This document shows positions 37,412-45,107 of a stretch of DNA of 64,000 nt, in pieces. How positions within the stretch are numbered: the stretch's first letter is position 1; the number at the start of each line of letters is the position of its first letter. Source of the DNA: a virus; the IMG/VR virus record IMGVR_UViG_3300045256_000282, positions 85,069 to 149,068 of that record; one strand, written 5' to 3'. Below the pieces are notes generated by a model. That model saw only the letters and a list, made by a program, of their open reading frames with translations, was not told the DNA's origin and searched no databases. A program made the position numbers and the translations under genes.

Positions 37412-37779
37412 GCTTCCTCCTCTATCTTCTTTCTTTCTGCTCGTCTAACGTCTACGCTCTTAGCAAACCTTGCCGCGATCTGCTCAAGATCTTTTGCTTG
37501 GTTGGCTAAAATTATCTTATCATTATCGGAAGCGTCTGACTCCATGATCTTCTTGTACATACCAGTAATCCCGTGGGCAAGGTACGCGCAAAGAGCAAAC
37601 ATGTCTGTTCCGGGGTCTAGGTTGATCCTAGATTCAAGGGTTACCTCGTTCCTGATCCTAGCAGAAACTGATGGAGTCTTTTGACCGTAAGCATTTCGAT
37701 CTTGTCTGGATAGGCGATCTACCGCATCTGAGTAAGATTCTCCATCCAACAAGTTATAAAGCCTATGCTCGTTACTCAT
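37270..37779 (-). CDS. Protein of unknown function overlapping the aminotransferase
   Basis: A 169-residue, charged, mostly helical protein. Its start overlaps the stop of the CYTH-HNH gene by 4 nt. Residues ~40-125 are a helical core (MFALCAYLAHGITGMYKKIM, then a Lys/Arg/Glu-rich helix). The last ~47 residues share DNA with the aminotransferase start in another frame. The family is not recognised. Its place between the CYTH-HNH fusion and the aminotransferase suggests linked expression. Confidence 0.62.
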   Translation of the reverse strand: MSNEHRLYNLLDGESYSDAVDRLSRQDRNAYGQKTPSVSARIRNEVTLESRINLDPGTDMFALCAYLAHGITGMYKKIMESDASDNDKIILANQAKDLEQIAARFAKSVDVRRAERKKIEEEACKKSTSLDGETRTESEKPLFKQHLLSFLSRCQSTLSGILSTKAKKN

Positions 37780-38996
37780 TTCTTGACCCTCTTATCCTTA
37801 TCGTGCCTGTAAAGCTGCCTTTCCTTGATACTCTTCTGTAAATGCTCATCAAACCATAGCGGTCTAATGTTTTCTGCTCTTGCAGCTAGGGCCAACTCGT
37901 CGGGGTTCTTAAGATTAAAGGACGCAAGAGGTATTACATGATCTAACTGCCACTTGCCCCTGCCGTTTCCCCAATTCTCCCATGTCATCTTTTGACCGGA
38001 TATGGGGTCGTCGTAAAACTTAGACTCTATATAGGTCTTAAAATCTTCGTAGGACATACCGATCAATTTTTTAGTGGTACTGTTTTTTTGAGCTTTCTTA
38101 GACTTTAAAGCCGAGCTTAGTCTGCTTCTGAGCAATAGGCTGATCTTGTAAACAAGATCTTCTTTATACCTTTCAGCCTGTCTTATGGATGCCTGCTTTT
38201 TAAGCTTATCTTTATTCTTTTTACGGTACTCTAACATGTAGGAGGCCCTAGCCTCCACTGTCTTTTCTCTCCAAAGCTTCTTTTCGGCCTTTCTCTTGCT
38301 TGATTTGTTTCTAATAGATGTACAATCTCTACAAACATCCCCCGGCTTAACCTTACCGTTTTTTCTTTCGCAGAAGAATTTCAATGGCAATATTCTAGCG
38401 CAAGATCCGCAAAACGTCTCGCTATCAGGAATAGGCGTCATCTTCCCGCTATAGATCTCGTACAGACTCTTGGTGACACGTTTATTTATGTGTAAGCCTA
38501 ATCGAGATTCCCAAAGCCTGACGAGCTTTTTAGACAACTTGTAGTCTTGACCTTTTTCGGCCTCGATCTCAATGAACCGCTTGTTCTTAAAATTTTTACA
38601 GAATACGTCGTAGATTACAACAGAAACGGACCCCTCTTTGTCGGAAAGCCAAAAGATCTGGCAATCTTTATAAAGCCGAAAAGCTTTGTGATACCCCATC
38701 ATGCGGATACCCTTAAGCACTCCCTTGATCGGAGTCCCTGTCAAATCCCAGTCGATCTCGTTTCTAAGGAACGCACTTCTGAGACCTAATCGTGTTTTGA
38801 ACGTGATCTCTTCCTTGTCGGCGCTATGTCTCCACCTAAGTACGGATGGGACGGCTTTATGTTCATAATAAGTATCTGGACCCATGATCCGCAGCTTTTT
38901 CTTGGGTTTAAAAGAAGATACAAGTTCGCAAAAACGATCCCAGTCAACGTGGTCTGCCTTGTACTTTTGCTCAATTTCGAGGTAACGGGTGTCCAT
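37776..38996 (-). CDS. CYTH domain - zinc finger - HNH nuclease fusion
   Basis: A 406-residue protein. Residues 1-182 match the CYTH / triphosphate tunnel fold: E7-x-E9-x-K11, R54-x-R56, K67-x-R69, E80, R107, D130 and E143-x-E145 in the expected order, and a basic end (INKRVTKSLY). CYTH enzymes bind triphosphates or polyphosphates with metal ions. Residues 196-225 hold C196/C199 and C222/C225, a zinc-finger pattern. After a very basic helical stretch (227-310), residues ~310-390 form an HNH domain: WQLDHVIPL (D352-H353), N376 in ENIRPL and K388 in HLQKS. I do not know another protein with this domain order. Activity as triphosphatase, cyclase-like enzyme or nucleotide sensor is open. Confidence 0.8.
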   Translation of the reverse strand: MDTRYLEIEQKYKADHVDWDRFCELVSSFKPKKKLRIMGPDTYYEHKAVPSVLRWRHSADKEEITFKTRLGLRSAFLRNEIDWDLTGTPIKGVLKGIRMMGYHKAFRLYKDCQIFWLSDKEGSVSVVIYDVFCKNFKNKRFIEIEAEKGQDYKLSKKLVRLWESRLGLHINKRVTKSLYEIYSGKMTPIPDSETFCGSCARILPLKFFCERKNGKVKPGDVCRDCTSIRNKSSKRKAEKKLWREKTVEARASYMLEYRKKNKDKLKKQASIRQAERYKEDLVYKISLLLRSRLSSALKSKKAQKNSTTKKLIGMSYEDFKTYIESKFYDDPISGQKMTWENWGNGRGKWQLDHVIPLASFNLKNPDELALAARAENIRPLWFDEHLQKSIKERQLYRHDKDKRVKK

Positions 38997-39041
38997 GGGT
39001 ACTAGCCCTCCCTCGACAAAAATTCTGATATTTTTGCTTCT

Positions 39042-39173
39042 TCAGACATTCGAAACCTTCAGCTCTCTTTTGAGCCTCTTCCTGTCATAATCGCGCACGC
39101 TCTTGTGCCGACTTCTAGGAGGAGCTACGGGAATGCGCGGTTTAATCTTCTTCAATTTCTTTTTCTTCGCCAT
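39042..39173 (-). CDS. Very basic microprotein (43 aa) overlapping clpP
   Basis: From ATG at 39173, inside the last ten codons of the ClpP gene, to TGA at 39042. It encodes 43 residues starting MAKKKKLKKIKPRIPVAPP, with many Lys and Arg, like a nucleic-acid-binding or ribosome-like peptide. No clear ribosome site is seen, so coupling to ClpP translation is likely. It fills most of the gap between the ClpP and CYTH-HNH genes. Support is moderate. Confidence 0.42.
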   Translation of the reverse strand: MAKKKKLKKIKPRIPVAPPRSRHKSVRDYDRKRLKRELKVSNV

Positions 39174-39759
39174 ATATACCGTCTGCCAAACCCAAATCTA
39201 CCGCCTCTTGAGCTAGAAGAAGAGTGTCAAAATCCAAAAGCTTATCTAGCTTCTTCTGCGAAAATCCGGGATCTTTTTCCTGAATCTTTTGAAGATAGAT
39301 CTTGTTTAAAATAGAATCGTACCGTTTTCCAAACTCTACCCAGCTACGGATCTTCTTAACATGACCTTCTTGCGCATCTGATCCGTGATGAATCATGACT
39401 ACGGAGTACGGAGAAAGTAACCTTTCATCCCCTGCTTGCAAGATCAAGGAAGCCATGCTCATGACATACCCCGTAGCCTTAACCGTGACCTCGGATCGGC
39501 AAGAACGGATAGCGTCATAGATAGCCATTCCATGAAAAACGTCTCCTCCGGGGTTGTTCAAGATGATCGTAATAGGCTCTTGAGATGCTGCGTCTAAAAG
39601 GTACAAGTTTTTAATCGCTCTCTCGGCCATCAAAAAATCCACGCCATTCTCACCATTCTCGTCACTACCTTCAGAGCCAATGTAGATCGTACGAGTAGGA
39701 ACATGGATGCCGTAATCGTGCAACCTGTCGACTTCATCCCTGGTAAATCTTTTGCTCAT
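39142..39759 (-). CDS. clpP: ClpP-like serine protease (cytoplasmic)
   Basis: A 205-residue protein close to the normal ClpP length. The triad is S101 (GYVMSMAS), H124 (VMIHHGSD) and D178 (FDTLLLAQEA), in the same relative positions as in bacterial ClpP. NNPGGDV near 68-74 is the conserved Gly loop. No signal peptide is present. The C terminus is acidic. Phage ClpP-like proteins can be prohead proteases or act with host ClpX/ClpA. Here the gene lies in the replication block and not next to capsid genes, so a regulatory role is as likely as a head-maturation role. The start overlaps the primase stop by 4 nt. Confidence 0.85.
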   Translation of the reverse strand: MSKRFTRDEVDRLHDYGIHVPTRTIYIGSEGSDENGENGVDFLMAERAIKNLYLLDAASQEPITIILNNPGGDVFHGMAIYDAIRSCRSEVTVKATGYVMSMASLILQAGDERLLSPYSVVMIHHGSDAQEGHVKKIRSWVEFGKRYDSILNKIYLQKIQEKDPGFSQKKLDKLLDFDTLLLAQEAVDLGLADGIYGEEKEIEED

Positions 39760-40646
39760 TCAAGTCCTGCCTTTTTTCGTCCGTTCTTTATACCGCTCTT
39801 GATAGCAACTATCCATTCGCTTCTCTTAAAATCATACTCGCTTACGAAGTAAGCATCTAAAAACTCGATAGCGTCTTCAGCATAGTATCCGACCTTGCCA
39901 AACTCTGACCCTATCTTGAACCATTCTAGGTTACGACCCTTACTCTTGTCAACCCCGCCTACCACCTTCTCCATAACCCACCCAGGTAGCTGTTTTGGCA
40001 TAAGATTTCGATCTGCAATAAGCGCCCTCTTCTCGGAAGAATCACCGAAGCCCGTGGGCTTAAGGCCCTCGTATTGGCTTAGCCAGGCCGTAAGCTCTGC
40101 TACAGTAATCCTTGGTCTTAGGCTTACTAATTTCTGCTCCTTGCCGTTTCTTATAGCTCCTGGAAACCTGATGGATCTGGTAGGGTTTTTAGTTTTTTGG
40201 TCGGCCTTCTGCATCACGTTGAGTATCCAGTTTGCATAATAGTAGTACGTGTTATAGGAAGGTAGGGAGTCTTCAAGGCAGATGGCAAAGTGCAGGGACT
40301 TGTTACCAGAAAAAACGCAGGCCGAGTAGGGGAGGTTCATGACGCCCACGTAGGTCAACTGATCCTGCAAAGGCATGTCATCAACCTCTACCAGGAAGTT
40401 TCTAAAAGACGTGACGTTCTCATCTCTTCGAAAACCCTTAGTAGGGTTCAACGCCACAAGCTTAATCTCGGATGTGGATATGATCTTGTTCTCAACCTTG
40501 TCACTTGGAGAAACAAGCTCGATCGTTTCGTAGTCAAGATGGGTTAGCGGTACGCTGTGGTAGCCAAACTCATCGTGACTTACGCAGATCTCCTCACCTT
40601 CCCTAAACAACAGGTCGAGAAGCTGCCTTCCCGACTGTGCTATCAT
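39756..40646 (-). CDS. Archaeo-eukaryotic-type primase (AEP / prim-pol)
   Basis: A 296-residue protein with AEP motifs in order: motif I E87-V-D89-D90 (FLVEVDDMP), motif II S113-G-N-K-S-L-H119, and motif III region around D149 with R160-F-P-G (SIRFPGAIR). The motif order and spacing fit a primase-polymerase catalytic core. The C-terminal ~100 residues are a helical domain resembling primase accessory parts. It stands two genes downstream of the replicative helicase, consistent with a primosome. No DnaG-type primase is visible in the window. Confidence 0.72.
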   Translation of the reverse strand: MIAQSGRQLLDLLFREGEEICVSHDEFGYHSVPLTHLDYETIELVSPSDKVENKIISTSEIKLVALNPTKGFRRDENVTSFRNFLVEVDDMPLQDQLTYVGVMNLPYSACVFSGNKSLHFAICLEDSLPSYNTYYYYANWILNVMQKADQKTKNPTRSIRFPGAIRNGKEQKLVSLRPRITVAELTAWLSQYEGLKPTGFGDSSEKRALIADRNLMPKQLPGWVMEKVVGGVDKSKGRNLEWFKIGSEFGKVGYYAEDAIEFLDAYFVSEYDFKRSEWIVAIKSGIKNGRKKAGLE

Positions 40647-41014
40647 ACGCTACCCTGATGACTCCCGCTAGCTTCTTGAGCGGCTCGCATAACTTCTTGT
40701 TCTCGTCTACGAGCTTCGATCTGAGCCTCTCGTTGTTTCTTTGCGTTCCTGAGCTGCTCGAGTAGTACGATAGGGTTGACCCGCTTATTCTCCATAAGAT
40801 ATAGGGGCTTCTTCACATCGTCATTAAGCATGACTGGCTTACCGTCTTCTCCGGTTACAGGATAAAGATGACCCTTATTGACAAGCTTCTGCCACTTAGA
40901 AGAGCTTCCAAGAAAAAGCTTGCTAAGCTCTTTAATCTCCTGACGCTCAGCGTAAGTGAGAGGTCTTTCAAGATCTACGATTTCAGACTCAACGGACTTG
41001 TTTTCATTTTCCAT
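40643..41014 (-). CDS. Small protein between primase and helicase
   Basis: A 123-residue protein. The middle (LTYAERQEIKELSKLFLG, then KLVNKGHLYPVTG) is mixed and the last ~40 residues are a basic/acidic helix likely to form a coiled coil (KKQREAQIEARRREQEV). It overlaps the primase start by 4 nt and the helicase end by 11 nt. A replication accessory role is inferred from position. No family recognised. Confidence 0.6.
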   Translation of the reverse strand: MENENKSVESEIVDLERPLTYAERQEIKELSKLFLGSSSKWQKLVNKGHLYPVTGEDGKPVMLNDDVKKPLYLMENKRVNPIVLLEQLRNAKKQREAQIEARRREQEVMRAAQEASGSHQGSV

Positions 41015-42086
41015 TTATTGCATTCTCCACTTTTTTTGCGATACGATCCGCTTCTTTTTGTTTAGTCCATGCTACATATGGTGCGTGATCTAATTCCACA
41101 TATAGCCCCTTATACCACCCTACCACAACTTCCTGGCTTGTCATATCCCCGCTACTCCAACGATTTTTATGGATGATGAATTTGGTCTGGTAAGTTTTCT
41201 TATCTGCGACCATCTCCATCGCACAAGTTACTGGAGTTATGATTCCTTTGAAACCTCTTAACCTATCCTCAAAAGACCTGTCCTCATCCCCGTTACTGTT
41301 GTGCAGTTGAGCCATCACGGTTATGGGGGAGCTTAGGTACCTGTTCTTAAAACCGTCCAGATACTGCATAACACTGCTAAGAATTTCCCAGGTTTTTGCG
41401 TTTGGGTTAAGCTTTGAAAAGGATATCTTTTGAACATAGTCGATGATGATCTGATCGTACTTCTGATTGTTCCTGATAACGCTCTCTAGCACGTTTTGGA
41501 TACCTTCGACCGTTGTTGTTGTTCCCGACGTGGCGTAGCTTGAGTCCGATATTACGTTGATAAACTTGCTTAACTTTTCGATTCCTTCGTTTAGTACTCT
41601 TTTTTGCTCGTCAGTAAACTCGTTGTGGTTGGCATATGGCCAGCCTTTGATAAGGCAGGTTATCCTGTTGTAGACATCAGCGACTGCTTCTTCGTTTGTT
41701 ATGATCAGGGTTTTTCCCCCTACCATTGCAGTATGAAAGGCTATGTTAGAAACAAGTGTCGATTTACCGCCGTTGGTGTTTGCGGCTATCAGATTAATGT
41801 TTTTTCCAAAATTCGGTACGATCCCGTTAAAAGATTTTGTGATAAACTTCTTGCAGCTTTTAGCTGCTTCCATGTACTCTTCGTTTTCTTTGATGATCTT
41901 TCTTACGTACTCTTCCCGGTCGGACTCGATGTTGATGTTTTGTAGAGCTTCAACTTCTTCTTTGGACTTAACGTACCTCTGATAGTCTGCCTCTGTACGG
42001 AACCGATCAACAGCCTTCTTCTTTAAAAGAAGCTTACTTGTTTCTTCTGCTTCCTTTTGAAGGTTTAGTACGTCTTTGTTACTCAC
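41004..42086 (-). CDS. Replicative DNA helicase, DnaB / gp41-type
   Basis: A 360-residue RecA-fold ATPase. Walker A is ANTNGGKST (102-110), Walker B is DQIIIDYVQ (about 214-222), and VMAQLHN (about 261-267) matches the helicase H3/H4 region. The N-terminal ~75 residues are helical linker, without the large N-terminal domain of bacterial DnaB. The start codon is GTG at 42086 with GAGG about 6 nt upstream. It sits between the primase group and a small helicase-associated gene, as expected for a hexameric fork helicase. T4 gp41 is the closest functional analogue by gene context. Confidence 0.78.
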   Translation of the reverse strand: MSNKDVLNLQKEAEETSKLLLKKKAVDRFRTEADYQRYVKSKEEVEALQNINIESDREEYVRKIIKENEEYMEAAKSCKKFITKSFNGIVPNFGKNINLIAANTNGGKSTLVSNIAFHTAMVGGKTLIITNEEAVADVYNRITCLIKGWPYANHNEFTDEQKRVLNEGIEKLSKFINVISDSSYATSGTTTTVEGIQNVLESVIRNNQKYDQIIIDYVQKISFSKLNPNAKTWEILSSVMQYLDGFKNRYLSSPITVMAQLHNSNGDEDRSFEDRLRGFKGIITPVTCAMEMVADKKTYQTKFIIHKNRWSSGDMTSQEVVVGWYKGLYVELDHAPYVAWTKQKEADRIAKKVENAINGK

Positions 42087-42531
42087 AAAAATCCTCGGGT
42101 ACGCCTAGTAGTTTTACAAAATCTTTATCTACTTCTGTTTCAATGATCATCGATTTGTTGATGAGGTCCGGGTTGACAGGATTCTTAATAAAATCGTCTT
42201 TTTCCTCCTTAGGCTTAGACTCTACCCTAACAGCTATCGTAGAAGGAAAAACTTCTGCCGATGCCTTATTCCATGCAATTTCTATCTGATCTAGCCACCA
42301 TTCCTTCTTCTTAGGATTCGCGCTAGATTGCCATTTACAAAGCCTCTTTATCTTGTTTGCGTAAACGATCCCGATATCTTCAAAAGTATATCCGGCGTCT
42401 TTAATAGAGGTGAACAGCGCGGCAAGTTTAAGATCTAAGTCTTCCAGCCCGACGTTATTGTACTTAGGATTTATGTTCATCCTAAACCACTCGTCGATTA
42501 GAAAATCTATAGAAGGTATTTCTCTGTTCAT
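42079..42531 (-). CDS. Unknown protein next to helicase (possible loader)
   Basis: A 150-residue protein. The first ~90 residues are helical with conserved-looking aromatic and basic positions (WFRMNINPKYNNVGLEDL, later WQSSANPKKKEWWLDQIEI); the rest is charged and probably flexible. It overlaps the helicase GTG by 8 nt and the next gene by 4 nt. A helicase loader or adaptor is a reasonable guess from position. I see no gp59 or DnaC motif. Confidence 0.55.
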   Translation of the reverse strand: MNREIPSIDFLIDEWFRMNINPKYNNVGLEDLDLKLAALFTSIKDAGYTFEDIGIVYANKIKRLCKWQSSANPKKKEWWLDQIEIAWNKASAEVFPSTIAVRVESKPKEEKDDFIKNPVNPDLINKSMIIETEVDKDFVKLLGVPEDFCE

Positions 42532-43520
42532 AGCTCTTGACTTGAGTTTAGCTTACCAAGTATGCGTCTGGCAAGTTCCAATTCCTTGTTCATTCCTTTG
42601 CTAGATAGGATCTTCTCCACCCTTTTTAGCATCTTGATCTTGAGCTTCTTAGGGGCTTTCTCATACCTGTCAAGAAGCCTTTCCATCCTATACCTCTTTA
42701 AAAGCTCAAACTGCTCCTCCTGCGGGGGCACCTTATCTATCTGATTAAATACGGATAAGCTCTCATAGTTTTCGTAATCCTCAATCCAAACTGGGGCTGT
42801 TTGGCTGCTGACATATCGATACTTGATGTCGCCAACTGAAAACTTGCCTTTTTCTGGATACCGACCTAACTTTCTCTTAATCTCATTGTACTGAGATGGC
42901 GGTACCCTTCGGTATCCGTACCTATGAGGAGATTTTAAAAGATCTTCGTCTGAGCAGGGAATTTCTACGTCGATAAGCTGATAAAGAACGGCGACGTGCT
43001 TTTCGCCCATGATGTTCCTGTTCTTCTGCTTAAATACTCTTACAAGGTCTTTCATTCTTTGCTGAATAAAGACTATCATGTTTGAAAGGTCTTTTCTTTT
43101 AACCTCTTCCTCTGAGTACTCTTCTTTCGCCCTTTTGTTGGCAACCTTCTTTTTTCCTATATCTGAAAACTGCAGACTGTAGCAGCCTAAGTAGCTGACC
43201 AGGTGAACTAAGGATATGTTCATAACATCCTCTAGCTCTAAGCCAGAATACAGCATGGTGTCTTGGTTTTGTCGATAGGCGTCTCTTGCTACCATGTAGG
43301 CAGCTTTCTCGTACTGCTTAACGAGTTCTTCTGGCGGATTTTCTACCCGCATGAAGTATCGCCATCGCAGATACGCTAGCTCGAACTGCTCTCGAGTGCT
43401 TATCATCTTGTCGGGATCGATAGGAACGCGTATATGCCTTATTACTTTTTTCTTAAGTTTTGGGTCATAAACAAGCCCCTCGACCTCCACGGTAGGGAGA
43501 TCTCGAAGAAACTTATTCAT
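42528..43520 (-). CDS. Possible divergent sigma-factor-like protein
   Basis: A 330-residue charged, helical protein. Residues ~70-115 (YEKAAYMVARDAY, then SGLELEDVMNISLVHLVSYLG) resemble sigma-70 region 2.1-2.2, where an acidic LxDL-x-Q-type helix binds RNA polymerase. The last ~70 residues are basic and helical (PKKLKIKMLKRVEKILSSK), which could be DNA-binding. T4 uses the small sigma gp55 for late genes and encodes it among replication genes, so the position fits. The similarity is weak and the protein could be another replication factor. Confidence 0.4.
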   Translation of the reverse strand: MNKFLRDLPTVEVEGLVYDPKLKKKVIRHIRVPIDPDKMISTREQFELAYLRWRYFMRVENPPEELVKQYEKAAYMVARDAYRQNQDTMLYSGLELEDVMNISLVHLVSYLGCYSLQFSDIGKKKVANKRAKEEYSEEEVKRKDLSNMIVFIQQRMKDLVRVFKQKNRNIMGEKHVAVLYQLIDVEIPCSDEDLLKSPHRYGYRRVPPSQYNEIKRKLGRYPEKGKFSVGDIKYRYVSSQTAPVWIEDYENYESLSVFNQIDKVPPQEEQFELLKRYRMERLLDRYEKAPKKLKIKMLKRVEKILSSKGMNKELELARRILGKLNSSQEL

Positions 43521-43529
43521 GTTTTGTCC

Positions 43530-44585
43530 TTACTTTGTGTCTAAAGCCTGGATGTCGGCAAGAATCTTGGCGGCAGTTTCTGGATTATCCTTAATTCGAG
43601 CTGCAACCTCAGCCTTACCCCGAATCTTCTCACCGTAAAGCTCGTAAGAGCCAGCATTAAGATTCTTGATGATTCCAGTATTCTTGCCTAGGTCAAAGAT
43701 CTCTTCGTGAACGTTAATTATGCCTTCTTTATAATCAATCGTTAGCACACCAGCCCGACCAGCGGTTCCAAGGCTTGATTGCTCCATCTTAAAATAGATC
43801 TTGTGACCAGTCTGATCCTTATTGCCACGAGCATCTTTGACTGCGTCGTTTTCAAACTTATTTCCTGCAATGTCTACCTTATCGTCTGCAGCGTTTGCTC
43901 GACGAATACTGATAAAGTACTCAAAAGCATGCTTGGTTGAGAAAACCCCGGCCATCTTTTCTTTTGGAGCGTGAGGGTTTGAGGCATCCACGTTCTTTCT
44001 CATCTGCTCAACGCCGATGTAAGGGATCTTGTGTCGCTTAAAGATGGGAATGACTTTCTCCCAACCCTTGGTGATTGTTAGAGCTTTGTCTCCGATAAGG
44101 TGATCATTGACAGATCGATCGGCTGCCATCGATTTCGTACCGCCGATGCTTGTAATCGAATCGAAAGCAACTAGACCAAGGGGCATCCCCTCCTGGATCA
44201 TAGGCTGAATATCTCGCTCGAGACGATCAAAGATATCCTCTGGTCGATTGGTGTCGTATACGATAAGGCGGTCTCTATCGATGTCCTTAAAAAGACCTTG
44301 CTGAAAAGCTCCCCGCATCTCTGAGTTAAAGATGATGGCGATAGCCTGCGGATCGCGCTTATGCAACTCGCCAACGATTGCCTGGATAAGAAGAGACTTA
44401 CCGGCTTTTGGCTCAGAAAAAAGAAGGGTTCCAGTGCCTTTTGGGATTCCCTGACTCTTGTTTGCAAAGATCCAATTTACGTAAGGGCTGGGTGTGTAGA
44501 TACAGTTTTCGGGCGCAAAAGCGTCATAATCATACTTAACAATATCCTCATAAGCTTGAAGCTGCTTGGTCCACTTGTTCGACAT
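43530..44585 (-). CDS. RecA/UvsX-like recombinase
   Basis: A 351-residue protein with Walker A SEPKAGKS (57-64) in a RecA-type core, a Walker-B-like LGLVAFDSITSIGG strand and a Gln near EQMRKNV where RecA proteins place a coupling residue. The C-terminal ~60 residues are charged. Length and motif order fit UvsX/RecA recombinases that form filaments on single-stranded DNA and promote recombination-dependent replication. AAGGAG lies upstream of the start. It is beside UvsY-like and gp32-like genes, matching a T4-type recombination set. Confidence 0.82.
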   Translation of the reverse strand: MSNKWTKQLQAYEDIVKYDYDAFAPENCIYTPSPYVNWIFANKSQGIPKGTGTLLFSEPKAGKSLLIQAIVGELHKRDPQAIAIIFNSEMRGAFQQGLFKDIDRDRLIVYDTNRPEDIFDRLERDIQPMIQEGMPLGLVAFDSITSIGGTKSMAADRSVNDHLIGDKALTITKGWEKVIPIFKRHKIPYIGVEQMRKNVDASNPHAPKEKMAGVFSTKHAFEYFISIRRANAADDKVDIAGNKFENDAVKDARGNKDQTGHKIYFKMEQSSLGTAGRAGVLTIDYKEGIINVHEEIFDLGKNTGIIKNLNAGSYELYGEKIRGKAEVAARIKDNPETAAKILADIQALDTK

Positions 44586-44594
44586 GCTATCTCC

Positions 44595-45104
44595 TTATCG
44601 CGTTATTCCGGCTCGAATCAAAAGGTCCATTCGCTTACGCATGTATCTACACACGTTCTCCATGACCTTGATCCTGCCATCTAAAAAAATCTCTAAAGCT
44701 TTCAATGAGTCTAATCTATCTTTAGCTTCTTGAACGTCTTTATCCTGAGTAATATAAGCCTTACGAAACTCAGCCGTATCGAGCCTTGCTGGCTTGTCTT
44801 TCATGAATTCCTGGTACTTGTCCAGCAAAACGATCGACTTGCTCTTCTCGTATTCGTTTTCTACCTTAGTAATCTGGTAACCTACCGTCGCAAGGTGCAT
44901 CTTAAGCTCCCTGTAGGCTTCCCCAAAACAGTTCTCTAGGTTCGTATAGGTAGAGGGGTTTACGTGTTGAGCTTCAACGAGTCTTTTCTCAGCTTCCTGC
45001 AGTCTTGATACGTTTAACTTTAAAGAGGGCAAGCCCCGGAACTCTGGGAGTTCCAGGGCCAGACCGTCGTTAAACGCATTTACTGGTAGCTGATTACTAC
45101 TCAT
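44595..45104 (-). CDS. Putative recombination mediator (UvsY-like)
   Basis: A 169-residue, highly helical protein. The C-terminal half (AEFRKAYITQDKDVQEAKDR, then a helix ending in RYMRKRMDLL) resembles the T4 UvsY pattern, in which a Lys/Asp string before a long helix is followed by an MR pair. It lies directly between the gp32-like and UvsX-like genes, exactly where a loader of recombinase on SSB-covered DNA would be useful. Similarity is recalled by eye only. Confidence 0.45.
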   Translation of the reverse strand: MSSNQLPVNAFNDGLALELPEFRGLPSLKLNVSRLQEAEKRLVEAQHVNPSTYTNLENCFGEAYRELKMHLATVGYQITKVENEYEKSKSIVLLDKYQEFMKDKPARLDTAEFRKAYITQDKDVQEAKDRLDSLKALEIFLDGRIKVMENVCRYMRKRMDLLIRAGITR

Positions 45105-45107
45105 TTA

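Noticed and set aside
39002-39049. 15-codon minus-strand ORF before the CYTH-HNH gene
   Set aside because: Too short to support; the DNA probably only supplies the GGAGGG-type ribosome site for the next gene.
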